A stretch of 64,000 bases of DNA from COE1 sp910588595 (GCA_948957135.1 CARDBT010000016.1:1-64000), one strand, 5' to 3'; shown: positions 17,611-26,586, numbered from the stretch's first letter. Notes: generated from the letters alone by a model not told the origin. Numbers and translations are program-made.

Positions 17611-18057
17611 ATGATTCAAGCTACTAGCTGTGGTGGCGTAGTCGTTTTCAGGGGAAAGATTCTGCTTTTATACAAAAATTTCAAGAACAGATACGAAGGG
17701 TGGGTATTGCCGAAAGGAACTGTCGAAACTGGCGAAAAGCATGTGGAAACTGCCCTGCGGGAAGTGTTTGAAGAATCCGGCGTGAAAGCAACTGTTATGA
17801 AATATATTGGAAAAAGTGAATACACCTTCAATGTGCCGCAGGATATCGTTGAGAAGGAAGTCCATTGGTATCTGATGATGGCAGATAATTATTACAGCAA
17901 GCCACAGCGTGAGGAATTTTTTGTTGATTCAGGATATTACAAGTATCATGAGGCGTATCATCTGCTCAAATTTTCAAATGAAAAACAGATATTGGAGCAG
18001 GCGTATCAGGAATATCTGGATCTCCGGAAAAACAAACAATGGATAAAACCGCGTTAA
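17611..18057 (+). CDS. Nudix hydrolase
   Basis: A 148-residue Nudix protein. The Nudix box GX5EX7REUXEEXGU is complete at residues 36-58 (GTVETGEKHVETALREVF followed by EESGV), so the metal-binding glutamates are intact. Family members hydrolyse nucleoside diphosphates linked to another group, such as dinucleoside polyphosphates, ADP-ribose or capped RNA; overall layout (CGGVVVFRGKILLLYKN, WVLPKGTVE) is most like Ap4A-type or general housekeeping members. Substrate is not predictable. ATG 17611 follows AGGAGG. A strong terminator directly follows. Confidence 0.88.
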   Translation: MIQATSCGGVVVFRGKILLLYKNFKNRYEGWVLPKGTVETGEKHVETALREVFEESGVKATVMKYIGKSEYTFNVPQDIVEKEVHWYLMMADNYYSKPQREEFFVDSGYYKYHEAYHLLKFSNEKQILEQAYQEYLDLRKNKQWIKPR

Positions 18058-18060
18058 AAC

Positions 18061-18099
18061 AACCAAAAAGAAGGTCTGTTCTGACCTTCTTTTTGGTTT
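18061..18099 (+). terminator. Strong terminator after Nudix gene
   Basis: AACCAAAAAGAAGGTC and GACCTTCTTTTTGGTT form a near-perfect stem with a six-base loop; the T-rich arm doubles as the tail. Confidence 0.85.
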
Positions 18100-18167
18100 G
18101 AAATATCGAGGATCTTGTGTTAGAATAGTCATTGATCACAGAAATGTATAAGAGAGAAGTGAAGAGA

Positions 18168-18485
18168 GTGCGCTTTAGCAGTAAATTGTATATCAGTCCT
18201 TCCTTGGATAAGAAATGTGGCACAGTAAAGTGGAAATTGCGGACTGGCAGGCCACAGCCGTTTATTTATATTATTGCGCTTGCCCCCAATAATGATCTGC
18301 TTGAAATATATCATAGCGGTATACTGAAACAGAAGTATTATAAGAAAAAACAAAATGCACCATATATTGTTGGCATTGCTGAAGGGTATGGCGGAGCAGT
18401 TGATCTGGTCATAGATATCATTCAGGATGTTTTTCGTGAAACGGGATCGTATGATGTAAAAGCATTTTTACAAAACAATAGTTGA
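18168..18485 (+). CDS. Conserved hypothetical protein
   Basis: About 105 residues if GTG 18168 is the start; GTG 18159 or ATG 18144 are in-frame alternatives, and none has a strong ribosome binding site (GAGAAG at about 18153 favours 18168). The protein is basic in the first half (KLYISPSLDKKCGTVKWKLR) and ends with an acidic helix (VDLVIDIIQDVFRETGSYDV). No membrane segment or recognised motif. It lies 13 bases upstream of the DUF2953 gene and is probably co-transcribed with it and gerW. Function unknown. Confidence 0.6.
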   Translation: MRFSSKLYISPSLDKKCGTVKWKLRTGRPQPFIYIIALAPNNDLLEIYHSGILKQKYYKKKQNAPYIVGIAEGYGGAVDLVIDIIQDVFRETGSYDVKAFLQNNS

Positions 18486-18498
18486 TTAAGGGGAATAT

Positions 18499-19473
18499 AT
18501 GGTATCGATACTACTCACTGTATTGAAGATGATTGGAATCACAATACTGATCATTCTTGGACTCATTTTATTTATACTGCTGCTAGCACTGTTCGTTCCG
18601 GTCAGATATCGTGGCAATGGCAGCTACCAGAATGGTTTTACAGCAAAACTGCGTGCGTCGTGGCTTTTGCACATGATCTCAATAAGAGGTGTATATCAGA
18701 ACGAACAGCCTTTTTGTGTGAACCTAAAGATTTTTGGCATTACGATATATGACAATCTGAGAGCGGACAGCAAAAAAGCGAAGCATAAAAAAGCAAAATC
18801 GACCAAAAATAAAACCGAGAGTGCTGGTGAGATCCAGGCAGCCTCTTTAGAGAATCATAGTTCGGAAGATATGTTTTCGAAGGATGATTCTTTGGGGGAG
18901 GCACAAAGCGAGGATTTGTGTAAGGATACGCCAACCGGCACAAGAAAGCCTGCAGCAAATGATCTTCCAGATGAATCAGTCAATGACAGGAATAAAAAGC
19001 TGGGAATTGTTCAAAAAATTAAGAATATTTTAACTAAATTTGTAAATTTTTTCAAAAATATAAAGTTCACATTCCATAAAGTTTGTGATACAATAATGAA
19101 GATAAAAGATAACATAAATTATTACCTAAAAGTATTACAGTCAGACAGTACTAAACGAGCACTGTCTTTATGTCAGAAACAATTTATGTATATTCTGAGA
19201 AAAATACTGCCGCAAAAATATCGGGTAAACCTTCATCTGGGGTTTGACGATCCGGCAGTGATGGGGGAAGTCCTTGCCGTATGGGGGATGCTTTATCCCT
19301 TACATCAGGGAAATATTGATATACAGCCTGAATTTGAACAAACTGTCATGGAAGGGAATTTTTCTTTTCAGGGCCATGTCAGTGCTTTCGTATTTGTGCG
19401 GGCGGCATGTATTTTGTTTTTTGATAAGGATATCAAGCGTCTGTTCAAACATTTAAGGCGCAGCGAAACTTGA
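18499..19473 (+). CDS. DUF2953 membrane protein
   Basis: A 324-residue protein with one N-terminal membrane segment (about residues 8-33), then a short domain containing FVPVRYRGNGSYQNG, a charged low-complexity linker (about residues 90-165, rich in K, E, D, S) and a C-terminal domain (YRVNLHLGFDDPAVMGEVLA). Start plus end match the DUF2953 family, which in spore-forming Firmicutes often precedes the GerW/YtfJ gene exactly as here. The linker is the variable part. Function is unknown; a sporulation-linked role is inferred from the neighbour. Confidence 0.75.
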   Translation: MVSILLTVLKMIGITILIILGLILFILLLALFVPVRYRGNGSYQNGFTAKLRASWLLHMISIRGVYQNEQPFCVNLKIFGITIYDNLRADSKKAKHKKAKSTKNKTESAGEIQAASLENHSSEDMFSKDDSLGEAQSEDLCKDTPTGTRKPAANDLPDESVNDRNKKLGIVQKIKNILTKFVNFFKNIKFTFHKVCDTIMKIKDNINYYLKVLQSDSTKRALSLCQKQFMYILRKILPQKYRVNLHLGFDDPAVMGEVLAVWGMLYPLHQGNIDIQPEFEQTVMEGNFSFQGHVSAFVFVRAACILFFDKDIKRLFKHLRRSET

Positions 19474-19501
19474 TGTGAATTTATTTTAATGGAGGTATAG
19501 A

Positions 19502-19891
19502 ATGGCTGAAAATAATTTTAATGAAGTAGTAAATTCCATGATGCATGGAATGGAAAGCTTTCTCTCATCCAAGACTGTGGTGGGAGAGCCAACGCAGGCA
19601 GGGGATACGACGATCATTCCTTTAGTTGATGTGACCTTTGGTGTCGGGGCAGGTGCTTCTTCCCAGGAAAAGAAAAATGGCGGAGCCGGCGGTATGACCG
19701 GAAAAATGTCTCCCAGCGCTGTGCTTGTGATCAAGAACGGTCAGGTAAGGCTTGTCAATATCAAGAATCAGGATACCGTCAATAAGATCATTGACATGGT
19801 GCCCGATCTCATCGATCGCTTTACTTCCTCAAAAGAAGATATACCTAGTGACGATGAGGTGATCAGTACAGCCTTTCCGGAAAATAAGTAA
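19502..19891 (+). CDS. gerW: Spore protein GerW/YtfJ family
   Basis: A 129-residue protein of the GerW (YtfJ) family. The conserved parts are the N-terminal GMESFLSSKTVVGEPTQAGD, the glycine-rich VTFGVGAGAS...GGAGG loop and SAVLVIKNGQVRLVNIKN. In B. subtilis the homologue is made in the forespore and affects germination. Presence next to DUF2953 is the usual order in Clostridia. AGGAGG-like site (GGAGGT, 19491-19496) precedes ATG 19502. It suggests the organism carries sporulation-associated genes, though many non-sporulating Lachnospiraceae also keep this gene. Confidence 0.85.
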   Translation: MAENNFNEVVNSMMHGMESFLSSKTVVGEPTQAGDTTIIPLVDVTFGVGAGASSQEKKNGGAGGMTGKMSPSAVLVIKNGQVRLVNIKNQDTVNKIIDMVPDLIDRFTSSKEDIPSDDEVISTAFPENK

Positions 19892-19964
19892 GGAAACGGT
19901 AAAGTGCTAATAAAGGATTTGCACCGCGCATATAATAAATAAAGATGTGCCGGGGTGTATGGTT

Positions 19965-20105
19965 ATGTGTAAGCTTATAGGTTATACCTTGTTTTGGATC
20001 GCGATCGGCATGCTCTTTATGCTGGTCATCGGCAATACATGGATCGGGCTGATACTTATTGCAATTTTTATTATTTCAGGGTATTATCTATTTGACTGTA
20101 AATAA
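19965..20105 (+). CDS. Small membrane protein, 46 residues
   Basis: A short open frame from ATG 19965 to TAA 20105 encodes 46 residues beginning MCKLIGYTLFWIAIGMLF and ending GYYLFDCK. Two hydrophobic stretches (about residues 6-22 and 26-42) separated by GNTWIG indicate a two-span hairpin in the membrane. GGGG at 19952-19955 is a possible ribosome binding site. Similar tiny proteins occur in related clostridia as far as I recall. Located between gerW and the J-domain gene on the same strand. Function unknown; real-gene status is supported by hydrophobic pattern and spacing only. Confidence 0.6.
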   Translation: MCKLIGYTLFWIAIGMLFMLVIGNTWIGLILIAIFIISGYYLFDCK

Positions 20106-20169
20106 AACTTTTATGAAAACCGTGATAACATGAAGTATTGTGTCGATTTCAAAAAGGGAGTAGATTAAA

Positions 20170-20733
20170 ATGTTGGATTTTGATGAGGAGCTCATGAAGG
20201 CTGAGGCACCGGATGACATCAAAAAGATGAAAACCTGGATGTTTCAGGAGCAGGTCAGAATTCAGGCAAAGAGGGACGAGCTGCAAGAGCTTAACCGTGA
20301 GCTTCAGGATCTGAAAAGGAAACTGGAGCGGGAGAAAAATGCACTTGAAGTGCGCGAAAAGATAATCAAGAAGCGGTTTGACGACAACGAGATTTTTATA
20401 GCCAAAAAACAGAAGATTATCGAGGATGCTTATCAGCAGCTTGCACTCGACAGAAAGGCATTAGAATGTGAACGTCTGAATTTTGAACATGAGAAAAGCA
20501 AATACAGGCGTCAGAAGATGTCTGGTCCCAAGCCTGTACACCAGTCATATGAATCAGGCGCCTATGATTGTACAAGCTTTTTCAGGGGTGTCGATAACGA
20601 TATGGCTTTGAGGAAGCGGTACAAGGAACTGCTGAAGATCTTTCACCCGGACAATAAATGCGGTGATACCAAGACATTGCTGCTGATCCAGACGGAATAT
20701 GAAAATTTAAAGAGCCGGTACTATGAGAGTTAG
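20170..20733 (+). CDS. Coiled-coil protein with C-terminal J-domain
   Basis: A 187-residue protein. Residues 20-115 are a long charged coiled coil (QAKRDELQELNRELQDLKRK). The C-terminal 45 residues resemble the core of a DnaJ J-domain: RYKELLKIFHPDNKCGDTKT with the HPD tripeptide at residues 159-161, which in J-proteins stimulates Hsp70 ATPase. Zinc-finger and substrate domains of DnaJ are absent, so this would be a specialised class III co-chaperone. Partner is unknown. The terminator at 20715-20750 overlaps its 3' end. Confidence 0.7.
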   Translation: MLDFDEELMKAEAPDDIKKMKTWMFQEQVRIQAKRDELQELNRELQDLKRKLEREKNALEVREKIIKKRFDDNEIFIAKKQKIIEDAYQQLALDRKALECERLNFEHEKSKYRRQKMSGPKPVHQSYESGAYDCTSFFRGVDNDMALRKRYKELLKIFHPDNKCGDTKTLLLIQTEYENLKSRYYES

Positions 20734-20750
20734 ATAGTACCGGTTTGTTT
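20715..20750 (+). terminator. Terminator overlapping J-domain gene end
   Basis: CCGGTACTA (20715-20723) pairs with TAGTACCGG (20735-20743), followed by TTTGTTTTG. The left arm lies within the last codons of the J-domain gene. Confidence 0.65.
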
Positions 20751-20837
20751 TGTGCACATAGGTACTAGAAAGCATGTCGGCAGAAATATATGCCGGCAAA
20801 AGTTTGCAACTATATGAAAAACTGTATAAATTTGCAT

Positions 20838-20866
20838 AAAAAAAGAAGCATGACGCCTCTTTTTTT
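20838..20866 (-). terminator. Terminator for rpmB
   Basis: On the minus strand AAAAAAAGAGGC pairs with GCTTCTTTTTTT (one G-U pair) around a five-base loop, with the T-run as tail. It lies 30 bases downstream of the rpmB stop; the plus strand also has a T-run, so it may work in both directions. Confidence 0.65.
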
Positions 20867-20895
20867 ATTATTTCTGATCGATCATGCTCTCTTTA

Positions 20896-21081
20896 CTATG
20901 CGCGTTCAACAGATCCGGAACGCAGACATCTTGTGCACACATGCATTCTCTTAGCAGTTCCGTTCACTTTGCATTTTACTCTTTTTACATTGGAATTCCA
21001 AATCGCATTGGATCTTCTATGAGAATGGCTTACGTTATTACCGAAATGAACGCCTTTGCCACAAATATCACACTTTGCCAT
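20896..21081 (-). CDS. rpmB: 50S ribosomal protein L28
   Basis: A 61-residue ribosomal protein L28 (MAKCDICGKGVHFGNNVSHS ...). Two CxxC pairs (Cys4/Cys7 and the CTRC near the C-terminus) make this the zinc-binding form, as opposed to the zinc-free paralogue found in some bacteria. GGAGG just upstream of ATG 21081 supports the start; a start three codons earlier is unlikely. The gene is monocistronic, divergent from the Asp23/FakA operon, the standard Firmicute arrangement. Confidence 0.95.
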   Translation of the reverse strand: MAKCDICGKGVHFGNNVSHSHRRSNAIWNSNVKRVKCKVNGTAKRMHVCTRCLRSGSVERA

Positions 21082-21130
21082 CGTTAGCACCTCCTCGACT
21101 AAACTAAGTCATTCGACTCACAACAGTAGT

Positions 21131-21159
21131 ATTTTATCAGAAAAAACAGTATTTGGCAA
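21131..21159 (-). promoter_or_regulatory. Promoter for rpmB
   Basis: Reading the minus strand, TTGCCA (21154-21159) is separated by 17 bases from TAAAAT (21131-21136), about 50 bases before the rpmB start. Confidence 0.55.
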
Positions 21160-21304
21160 GTTGTTTTTTATAAAAAAAATAACTTTTTATAAATGTTGGA
21201 AATTCTATTAAAATATTTGTTTCCTTTTTTCCAAAAAACGGTTATAATATTAACATTAATATTTTTATTTTATATTGTGATATAAAAATAAAAGGAGGAT
21301 TTCT

Positions 21305-21661
21305 ATGAAAGGATCTATGAATACCCACATGGGTAATATCTATATTGATCCTGAGGTTATTGCCCAGTATGCGGGAAGTGTTGCTGTCGAATGCTTCGGG
21401 ATCGTCGGAATGGCCTCAGTGAACGTGAAGGACGGTTTGGTGAAGCTGCTCATGAAGGAGAGCATCACTCACGGAATATCAGTCAATATTGTCAATAATA
21501 AATTGATTCTCGATTTTCACGTTATTGTGGCGTACGGTGTTAGTATTATTACGGTATGTGACAATCTGATCAGCAATGTAAAATACAAAGTCGAAAATTT
21601 CACAGGTCTCGAAATCGAAAAGATCAACATCTTTGTTGAAGGCGTTCGAGTGATTGATTAA
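21305..21661 (+). CDS. Asp23/Gls24 family envelope-stress protein
   Basis: A 118-residue protein of the Asp23/YloU family. Recognisable parts are NIYIDPEVIAQYAGSVAVEC, GIVGMASVNVKDG and HVIVAYGVSI, ending with the typical KINIFVEGVRV. The Staphylococcus aureus relative Asp23 is an abundant membrane-associated protein tied to cell envelope stress. In Firmicutes this gene nearly always precedes the FakA/YloV gene, as here with 14 bases between. AAAGGAGGAT precedes ATG 21305. Divergent to rpmB. Confidence 0.88.
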   Translation: MKGSMNTHMGNIYIDPEVIAQYAGSVAVECFGIVGMASVNVKDGLVKLLMKESITHGISVNIVNNKLILDFHVIVAYGVSIITVCDNLISNVKYKVENFTGLEIEKINIFVEGVRVID

Positions 21662-21675
21662 GGAGGATTTCTGAA

Positions 21676-23388
21676 GTGGGATTAAATGTAATCGATGCTA
21701 AAATGCTATCAAAGATGTTTCTTGCCGGAGCAAAAAATTTGGAGCATAAAAAAGAATGGATCAACGAGCTGAATGTCTTTCCTGTTCCGGATGGTGATAC
21801 CGGCACCAATATGTCTATGACGATCATGTCCGCAGCCAAAGAAGTAGCTGCCATAGCCGAGCCCGATATGATTTCTCTCGCAAAAGCAATATCATCAGGT
21901 TCTTTGAGGGGCGCACGGGGGAATTCCGGTGTGATCTTGTCACAGCTTTTCAGGGGATTTACAAAAGTTATCAAAGAATACGATGAGATCAATGTGGCGA
22001 TTCTGGCTTCCGCTTGTGACAAGGCTGTGGAGACGGCATACAAGGCTGTCATGAAACCAAAGGAAGGAACGATTCTGACGGTTGCGAAAGGTGCTGCGAA
22101 GAGAGCGGGCGACCTCGCGATGGCAGGAGAGAAAGATCTGGAGGTCTTTATCGGCGAAGTCATAAAAGAAGCCGACGCTGTTCTGGCGCAGACACCCGAA
22201 ATGCTTCCTGTGTTAAAGCAGGCTGGTGTGGTCGATTCCGGCGGACAGGGACTCGTGGAGGTACTCAAAGGCGCTTTCGACGCATTTCTCGGCAAGGAGA
22301 TCGATCTTTCTCTAGACATTCCTGCCAAGGCGGCGTCCAAAACAGGCGCAATGACTTCCAATATCGAAGCGCAGGCTAATGCAGAGATTAAGTTCTGTTA
22401 CTGTACACAGTTTTTGATCATGCTCAACAAGCCCTTCAACATCAAGCAGGAGATGGATTTCAAGGATTATCTCTCGTCCATTGGTGATTCGATCGTCGTC
22501 GTGGCTGATGACGAGATCGTCAAGGTGCACGTACACACAAATGATCCCGGTCTCGCGATGCAGAAAGCGTTGCGTTACGGCTCGCTCACGACGATCATCA
22601 TAGAGAATATGCGTCTTGAACGCGATGAAAAAGTTTCCGATATGATGGAGAAGCAGATGCAGAGCACAGATCTCCCTGACCGGTCAGAACCAGCGGCTGA
22701 CAACAGTAATGCGGGCTCTTCTGAACATAAAGATACCGGCTTTATCGCCGTTTCGATCGGTGAGGGCATGAATGAGATATTCCGTTCGCTTGGCGTGGAT
22801 CATATTATCGAGGGCGGTCAGACAATGAACCCAAGCACGGAGGATATGCTCAATGCCATTGAAAAGATCAATGCAGATAATATTTTCATTTTCCCGAATA
22901 ATAAAAATATCATCCTTGCGGCAAATCAGGCAAAACAGCTGACTACAGATAAAAATATTATTGTGATTCCCACCAAAACGGTTCCCCAGGGGATTACAGC
23001 GATCATCAACTATGTTCCGGATATCTCGATCGAGGAAAACGAGGCTGTCATGACAGAGGAAGTCAAACATGTCGCAACCGGACAGGTGACATATGCTGTG
23101 AGAGACACCATGATCGACAACAAAGAAATCCATCAGGGTGACTTTATGGGGATAGGAGATAAGGGCATCTTAGCTGTGGGGACTGACCTGCATGATGTTG
23201 CTTTTAACATGGTAAAGGAGATGATGTCCGATGAGTATGAACTGATCAGTATTTACTATGGTGATATCATCAAGGAGGAACAGGCGCAGAAGCTGGCAGA
23301 TCTGGTCCAGGCTGAATTTGGAAGCTGTGATGTAGAACTCCAGTTTGGCGGACAGCCGATCTATTCCTACATTATCTCTGCAGAATAA
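21676..23388 (+). CDS. fakA: Fatty acid kinase-type DAK2 protein (FakA/YloV)
   Basis: A 570-residue YloV/FakA-type protein. The N-terminal DAK2 (dihydroxyacetone-kinase-like, ATP-binding) domain contains FPVPDGDTGTNMSMT with metal-binding aspartates and SLRGARGNSGVILSQ; a middle domain and a DegV-related C-terminal domain follow (GDFMGIGDKGILAVG). FakA phosphorylates fatty acids bound to a FakB (DegV-family) carrier, allowing host fatty acids to enter phospholipids. GTG 21676 is the start, with AGGAGG at 21661-21666. A DegV-family protein is encoded two genes downstream at 25564, a fitting partner. Confidence 0.88.
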   Translation: MGLNVIDAKMLSKMFLAGAKNLEHKKEWINELNVFPVPDGDTGTNMSMTIMSAAKEVAAIAEPDMISLAKAISSGSLRGARGNSGVILSQLFRGFTKVIKEYDEINVAILASACDKAVETAYKAVMKPKEGTILTVAKGAAKRAGDLAMAGEKDLEVFIGEVIKEADAVLAQTPEMLPVLKQAGVVDSGGQGLVEVLKGAFDAFLGKEIDLSLDIPAKAASKTGAMTSNIEAQANAEIKFCYCTQFLIMLNKPFNIKQEMDFKDYLSSIGDSIVVVADDEIVKVHVHTNDPGLAMQKALRYGSLTTIIIENMRLERDEKVSDMMEKQMQSTDLPDRSEPAADNSNAGSSEHKDTGFIAVSIGEGMNEIFRSLGVDHIIEGGQTMNPSTEDMLNAIEKINADNIFIFPNNKNIILAANQAKQLTTDKNIIVIPTKTVPQGITAIINYVPDISIEENEAVMTEEVKHVATGQVTYAVRDTMIDNKEIHQGDFMGIGDKGILAVGTDLHDVAFNMVKEMMSDEYELISIYYGDIIKEEQAQKLADLVQAEFGSCDVELQFGGQPIYSYIISAE

Positions 23389-23409
23389 ACGCAAAGAGAA
23401 GAGCGCACT

Positions 23410-25500
23410 ATGTATTTGAATGATCCGATTACAACACTCAAAGGGATCGGGGAGAAGACTGCAGCTTTGTATCACAAATTAGACATTTTTACGGTAGATG
23501 ATCTGATCAGGCATTATCCCAGAGACTATGAAGAGTGGCGTGATATTGTAAAGATAGGGGAACTGAGGGCAGATCAGGTGCATGCGATACATGCCATGGT
23601 CATCAGCGCTCCCCAGACCGTACATATAAGGAAAAATATGACGATCACCACGCTGCGCGTCAAAGATGACAGCGGCGCCTGTGATATCATTTATTTTAAT
23701 ATGCCTTATATCAAAAATAATGTTCAGCCGGGAAAAAAGTATATCTTTCGCGGGCGTGTGATGTTGAAAAACAACCGCATGACTATCGATCAGCCCAAAA
23801 TCGTAAGCCCGCACGAGTTTACACAGAATGTGAACAGGCTTTCTCCGATCTATCCGACTACAAAAGGTCTCTCGATCGCTGCGATCACCAAAGCAGTTCA
23901 TGCGGCGATCGATACTCTGGACTTTGTCCAGGACTATATACCCGAATCCATGCGAATGGAATATGGTCTTTCTGATCTCAAGAAAGCTCAGTCTGGAATC
24001 CACTTCCCCGCAGACCGGGAAATGATGATCGCCTGCAGGAAGCGGATTGTATTTGAAGAATTTTTGTTTTTTATCGTGTCTGTCATGATTTTAAAGGATA
24101 TGGCAACACAGGAGATCAATGATGCTCCGATGATGCGGATCGATGCCTGTCAGGATCTTATTGAGAGGCTTCCCTACCAACTCACGAATGCACAAAAAAG
24201 AGTATGGAACCAGATTGAGACTGATCTTTGTTCGACGCATCTCATGAACCGGCTGATCCAGGGAGATGTCGGCTCCGGCAAGACGATCGTTGCAATCCTT
24301 GCGATGTTCATGTGTGTGATGAACCATCATCAGGCAGCATTTATGGCACCTACAGAAGTACTTGCAAAGCAGCATTATGAATCTATCATGAAATTGGTCG
24401 AGGAGTATGATCTGCCTTTTAAACCGGTAGTATTAACGGGCTCTTTGACAGCAAAGGAGAAGCGCAGGACAAAGGAGAGTATCATTCTTGGCACCTGCAA
24501 TGTCATTGTCGGCACACAGGCTCTGCTGCAGGACGACGTCGATTTTTATGACCTGCGGCTTGTCATCACAGACGAACAGCACCGTTTCGGAGTCAAGCAG
24601 CGCGAGACATTTGCCCAAAAGGGCATACAACCACACATTCTCGTCATGAGTGCAACGCCGATCCCCAGAACACTTGCCCTTATTTTATACGGGGATCTGG
24701 ACATCTCAGTGATGGATGAACTGCCGGCAAACAGGCTTCCTATCAAGAATTGCGTCGTCAATACGGATTTTCGGAAAAAGGCATACGAGTTCATCGCAAA
24801 GGAGGTCGCAAACGGCAGACAAGCCTATGTGATCTGTCCCATGGTTGAGGCAAACGAGGAGCTCATGGGAGACCAGCCGGTTCTTGAGAATGTTATAGAA
24901 TACACAGAGAAACTCAAAAAGGCACTGCCGGATACAGTGCGGGTGGAGTACCTCCACGGACAGATGAATCCAAAGGCAAAAAATTATGTGATGGAAGAGT
25001 ACGCTGCACATCACATCGATGTCCTGGTGTCCACCACCGTGATCGAGGTTGGGATCAATGTGCCCAATGCCACGGTAATGCTGGTGGAAAATGCAGAGCG
25101 TTTTGGACTTGCACAGCTCCATCAGCTCCGGGGACGTGTGGGGCGCGGCAGGGAGCAGTCATACTGCATTTTTATCACGACGACGGACCAGAATGATACT
25201 ATGGAACGACTGCAGGTGCTCAACAAGTCAAATGACGGATTTTTTATCTCATCAGAGGATATGAGGCTGCGCGGTCCCGGTGATCTGTTTGGCATTCGGC
25301 AGAGCGGTCAGTTTGAGTTCAAACTGGGTGATATTTATCAGGATGCTGCGATCCTGCAGGAAGCACAGGAATGTGCTGCAAAGCTGTACGATGCCTATAT
25401 GCATGATCATGCGTCCACGGACGAAACTAATGAATATTATAATTTTTGGAAATATTATGAGGAGAACGTCAATACGAATGTTGACTTTATCAATATCTAA
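23410..25500 (+). CDS. recG: ATP-dependent DNA helicase RecG
   Basis: Monomeric superfamily 2 helicase that remodels stalled forks and branched DNA. The 696-residue protein has the N-terminal wedge/OB domain (GIGEKTAALYHKLDIFTVDDL, RVKDDSGACDIIYFN), Walker A GDVGSGKTIVA, motif II DEQH in ITDEQHRFG, motif III MSATPIPRTLAL, and motif VI QLRGRVGRGREQSYC, ending in the TRG region (LRGPGDLFGIRQSGQ). Full length compared with the family. It sits between FakA and DegV genes, a known arrangement in Clostridia. Confidence 0.96.
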   Translation: MYLNDPITTLKGIGEKTAALYHKLDIFTVDDLIRHYPRDYEEWRDIVKIGELRADQVHAIHAMVISAPQTVHIRKNMTITTLRVKDDSGACDIIYFNMPYIKNNVQPGKKYIFRGRVMLKNNRMTIDQPKIVSPHEFTQNVNRLSPIYPTTKGLSIAAITKAVHAAIDTLDFVQDYIPESMRMEYGLSDLKKAQSGIHFPADREMMIACRKRIVFEEFLFFIVSVMILKDMATQEINDAPMMRIDACQDLIERLPYQLTNAQKRVWNQIETDLCSTHLMNRLIQGDVGSGKTIVAILAMFMCVMNHHQAAFMAPTEVLAKQHYESIMKLVEEYDLPFKPVVLTGSLTAKEKRRTKESIILGTCNVIVGTQALLQDDVDFYDLRLVITDEQHRFGVKQRETFAQKGIQPHILVMSATPIPRTLALILYGDLDISVMDELPANRLPIKNCVVNTDFRKKAYEFIAKEVANGRQAYVICPMVEANEELMGDQPVLENVIEYTEKLKKALPDTVRVEYLHGQMNPKAKNYVMEEYAAHHIDVLVSTTVIEVGINVPNATVMLVENAERFGLAQLHQLRGRVGRGREQSYCIFITTTDQNDTMERLQVLNKSNDGFFISSEDMRLRGPGDLFGIRQSGQFEFKLGDIYQDAAILQEAQECAAKLYDAYMHDHASTDETNEYYNFWKYYEENVNTNVDFINI

Positions 25501-25563
25501 AATGAATATTTGACCGGTACTGTGACACATGGAGCAGTTACGGATCTAAAGGGAGAGAAGGAT

Positions 25564-26433
25564 ATGTCGAAAATAGCAATCGTTACAGATAGTAACAGTG
25601 GTATCACACAGGATCAGGCGAAGGAAGTCGGTATACATGTACTGCCGATGCCTTTCATGATCGATGGGGAAACTTTTTATGAGGAAATCACACTCAGCCA
25701 GGATGAGTTTTATCAAAAACTTGCGCAGAATGCAGACATTTCCACCTCACAGCCATCGCCGGAATCTATCACACAGCTCTGGGATACGCTCCTGAAGGAA
25801 AATGATGAGATTGTCCATATCCCGATGTCTAGTGGATTGAGTGGTTCCTGTCAGACCGCGGTCATGCTGGCACAGGATTATGAGAATAAAGTCCATGTCG
25901 TAAATAACCAGCGCATCTCTGTCACGCAGAAGCAATCTGCGTTTGATGCCATGGAGCTTGCAAAAGAGGGGAAGAGCGGCAGTGAGATCAAGGATATACT
26001 GGAGGCAGATAAGTTTAATTCCAGCATCTATATCATGATAGATACCTTGTATTATCTGAAAAAGGGCGGCCGCATCACGCCGGCGGCAGCGGCGCTTGGA
26101 ACCTTGTTACGGCTCAAACCGGTACTCCAGATACAGGGCGAAAAGCTCGATGCTTTCGCGAAAGCGCGGACTGTGACGCAGGCGAAATCCATCATGATCA
26201 ACGCGATCAAGAATGATATCGAGAAGCGGTTTGGCGGACTTACGCCGGACAATCAGATTTATCTGGCTCTTGCCCACACGCAGAATGAGGAAGCAGTACA
26301 GGTTTTCAAGGAGGAGGTACATGCGCAGCTTCCTGACTATCCGATCGTGGCGGTCGATCCGCTGTCCTTAAGCGTATCCTGTCATATCGGTCCGGGCGCG
26401 TTGGCGGTGACTTGCTGCAAGAAGCTGAGATAG
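25564..26433 (+). CDS. DegV family fatty acid-binding protein (FakB-type)
   Basis: A 289-residue DegV-family protein. Fatty-acid-binding residues are in the conserved blocks TDSNSGI, STSQPSP, MSSGLSGS and the C-terminal HIGPGALA; the YYLKKGGRI segment is also typical. FakB proteins present a bound fatty acid to FakA for phosphorylation; the presence of a FakA-type gene upstream supports this role. ATG 25564 has GGGAGAGAAGG upstream; an earlier in-frame start at 25510 adds an unrelated leader. A very strong terminator follows. Confidence 0.9.
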   Translation: MSKIAIVTDSNSGITQDQAKEVGIHVLPMPFMIDGETFYEEITLSQDEFYQKLAQNADISTSQPSPESITQLWDTLLKENDEIVHIPMSSGLSGSCQTAVMLAQDYENKVHVVNNQRISVTQKQSAFDAMELAKEGKSGSEIKDILEADKFNSSIYIMIDTLYYLKKGGRITPAAAALGTLLRLKPVLQIQGEKLDAFAKARTVTQAKSIMINAIKNDIEKRFGGLTPDNQIYLALAHTQNEEAVQVFKEEVHAQLPDYPIVAVDPLSLSVSCHIGPGALAVTCCKKLR

Positions 26434-26469
26434 GTCTAAGGTCGGAAATACAGCAGATAGGATTACAGC

Positions 26470-26515
26470 AACTAAGCTGGCATTTGAACTTCAAATGCCA
26501 GCTTAGTTATTTCTT
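26470..26515 (+). terminator. Very strong terminator after degV gene
   Basis: Nineteen-base arms (AACTAAGCTGGCATTTGAA at 26470-26488 and its complement at 26490-26508) form a near-perfect hairpin followed by ATTTCTTTTT. Confidence 0.9.
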
Positions 26516-26586
26516 TTTCATCGAGAAGAGCAGCATTGCTATCATCAAGAAGTTTGTCTGATACAAAGTTTTTAAATAATTGAAAA

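Noticed and set aside
20884..21087. 67-codon plus-strand frame
   Set aside because: Shadow of rpmB on the other strand.
21624..22361. 245-codon open frame on the minus strand
   Set aside because: Antisense to FakA; no ribosome site and serine/alanine-rich shadow composition.
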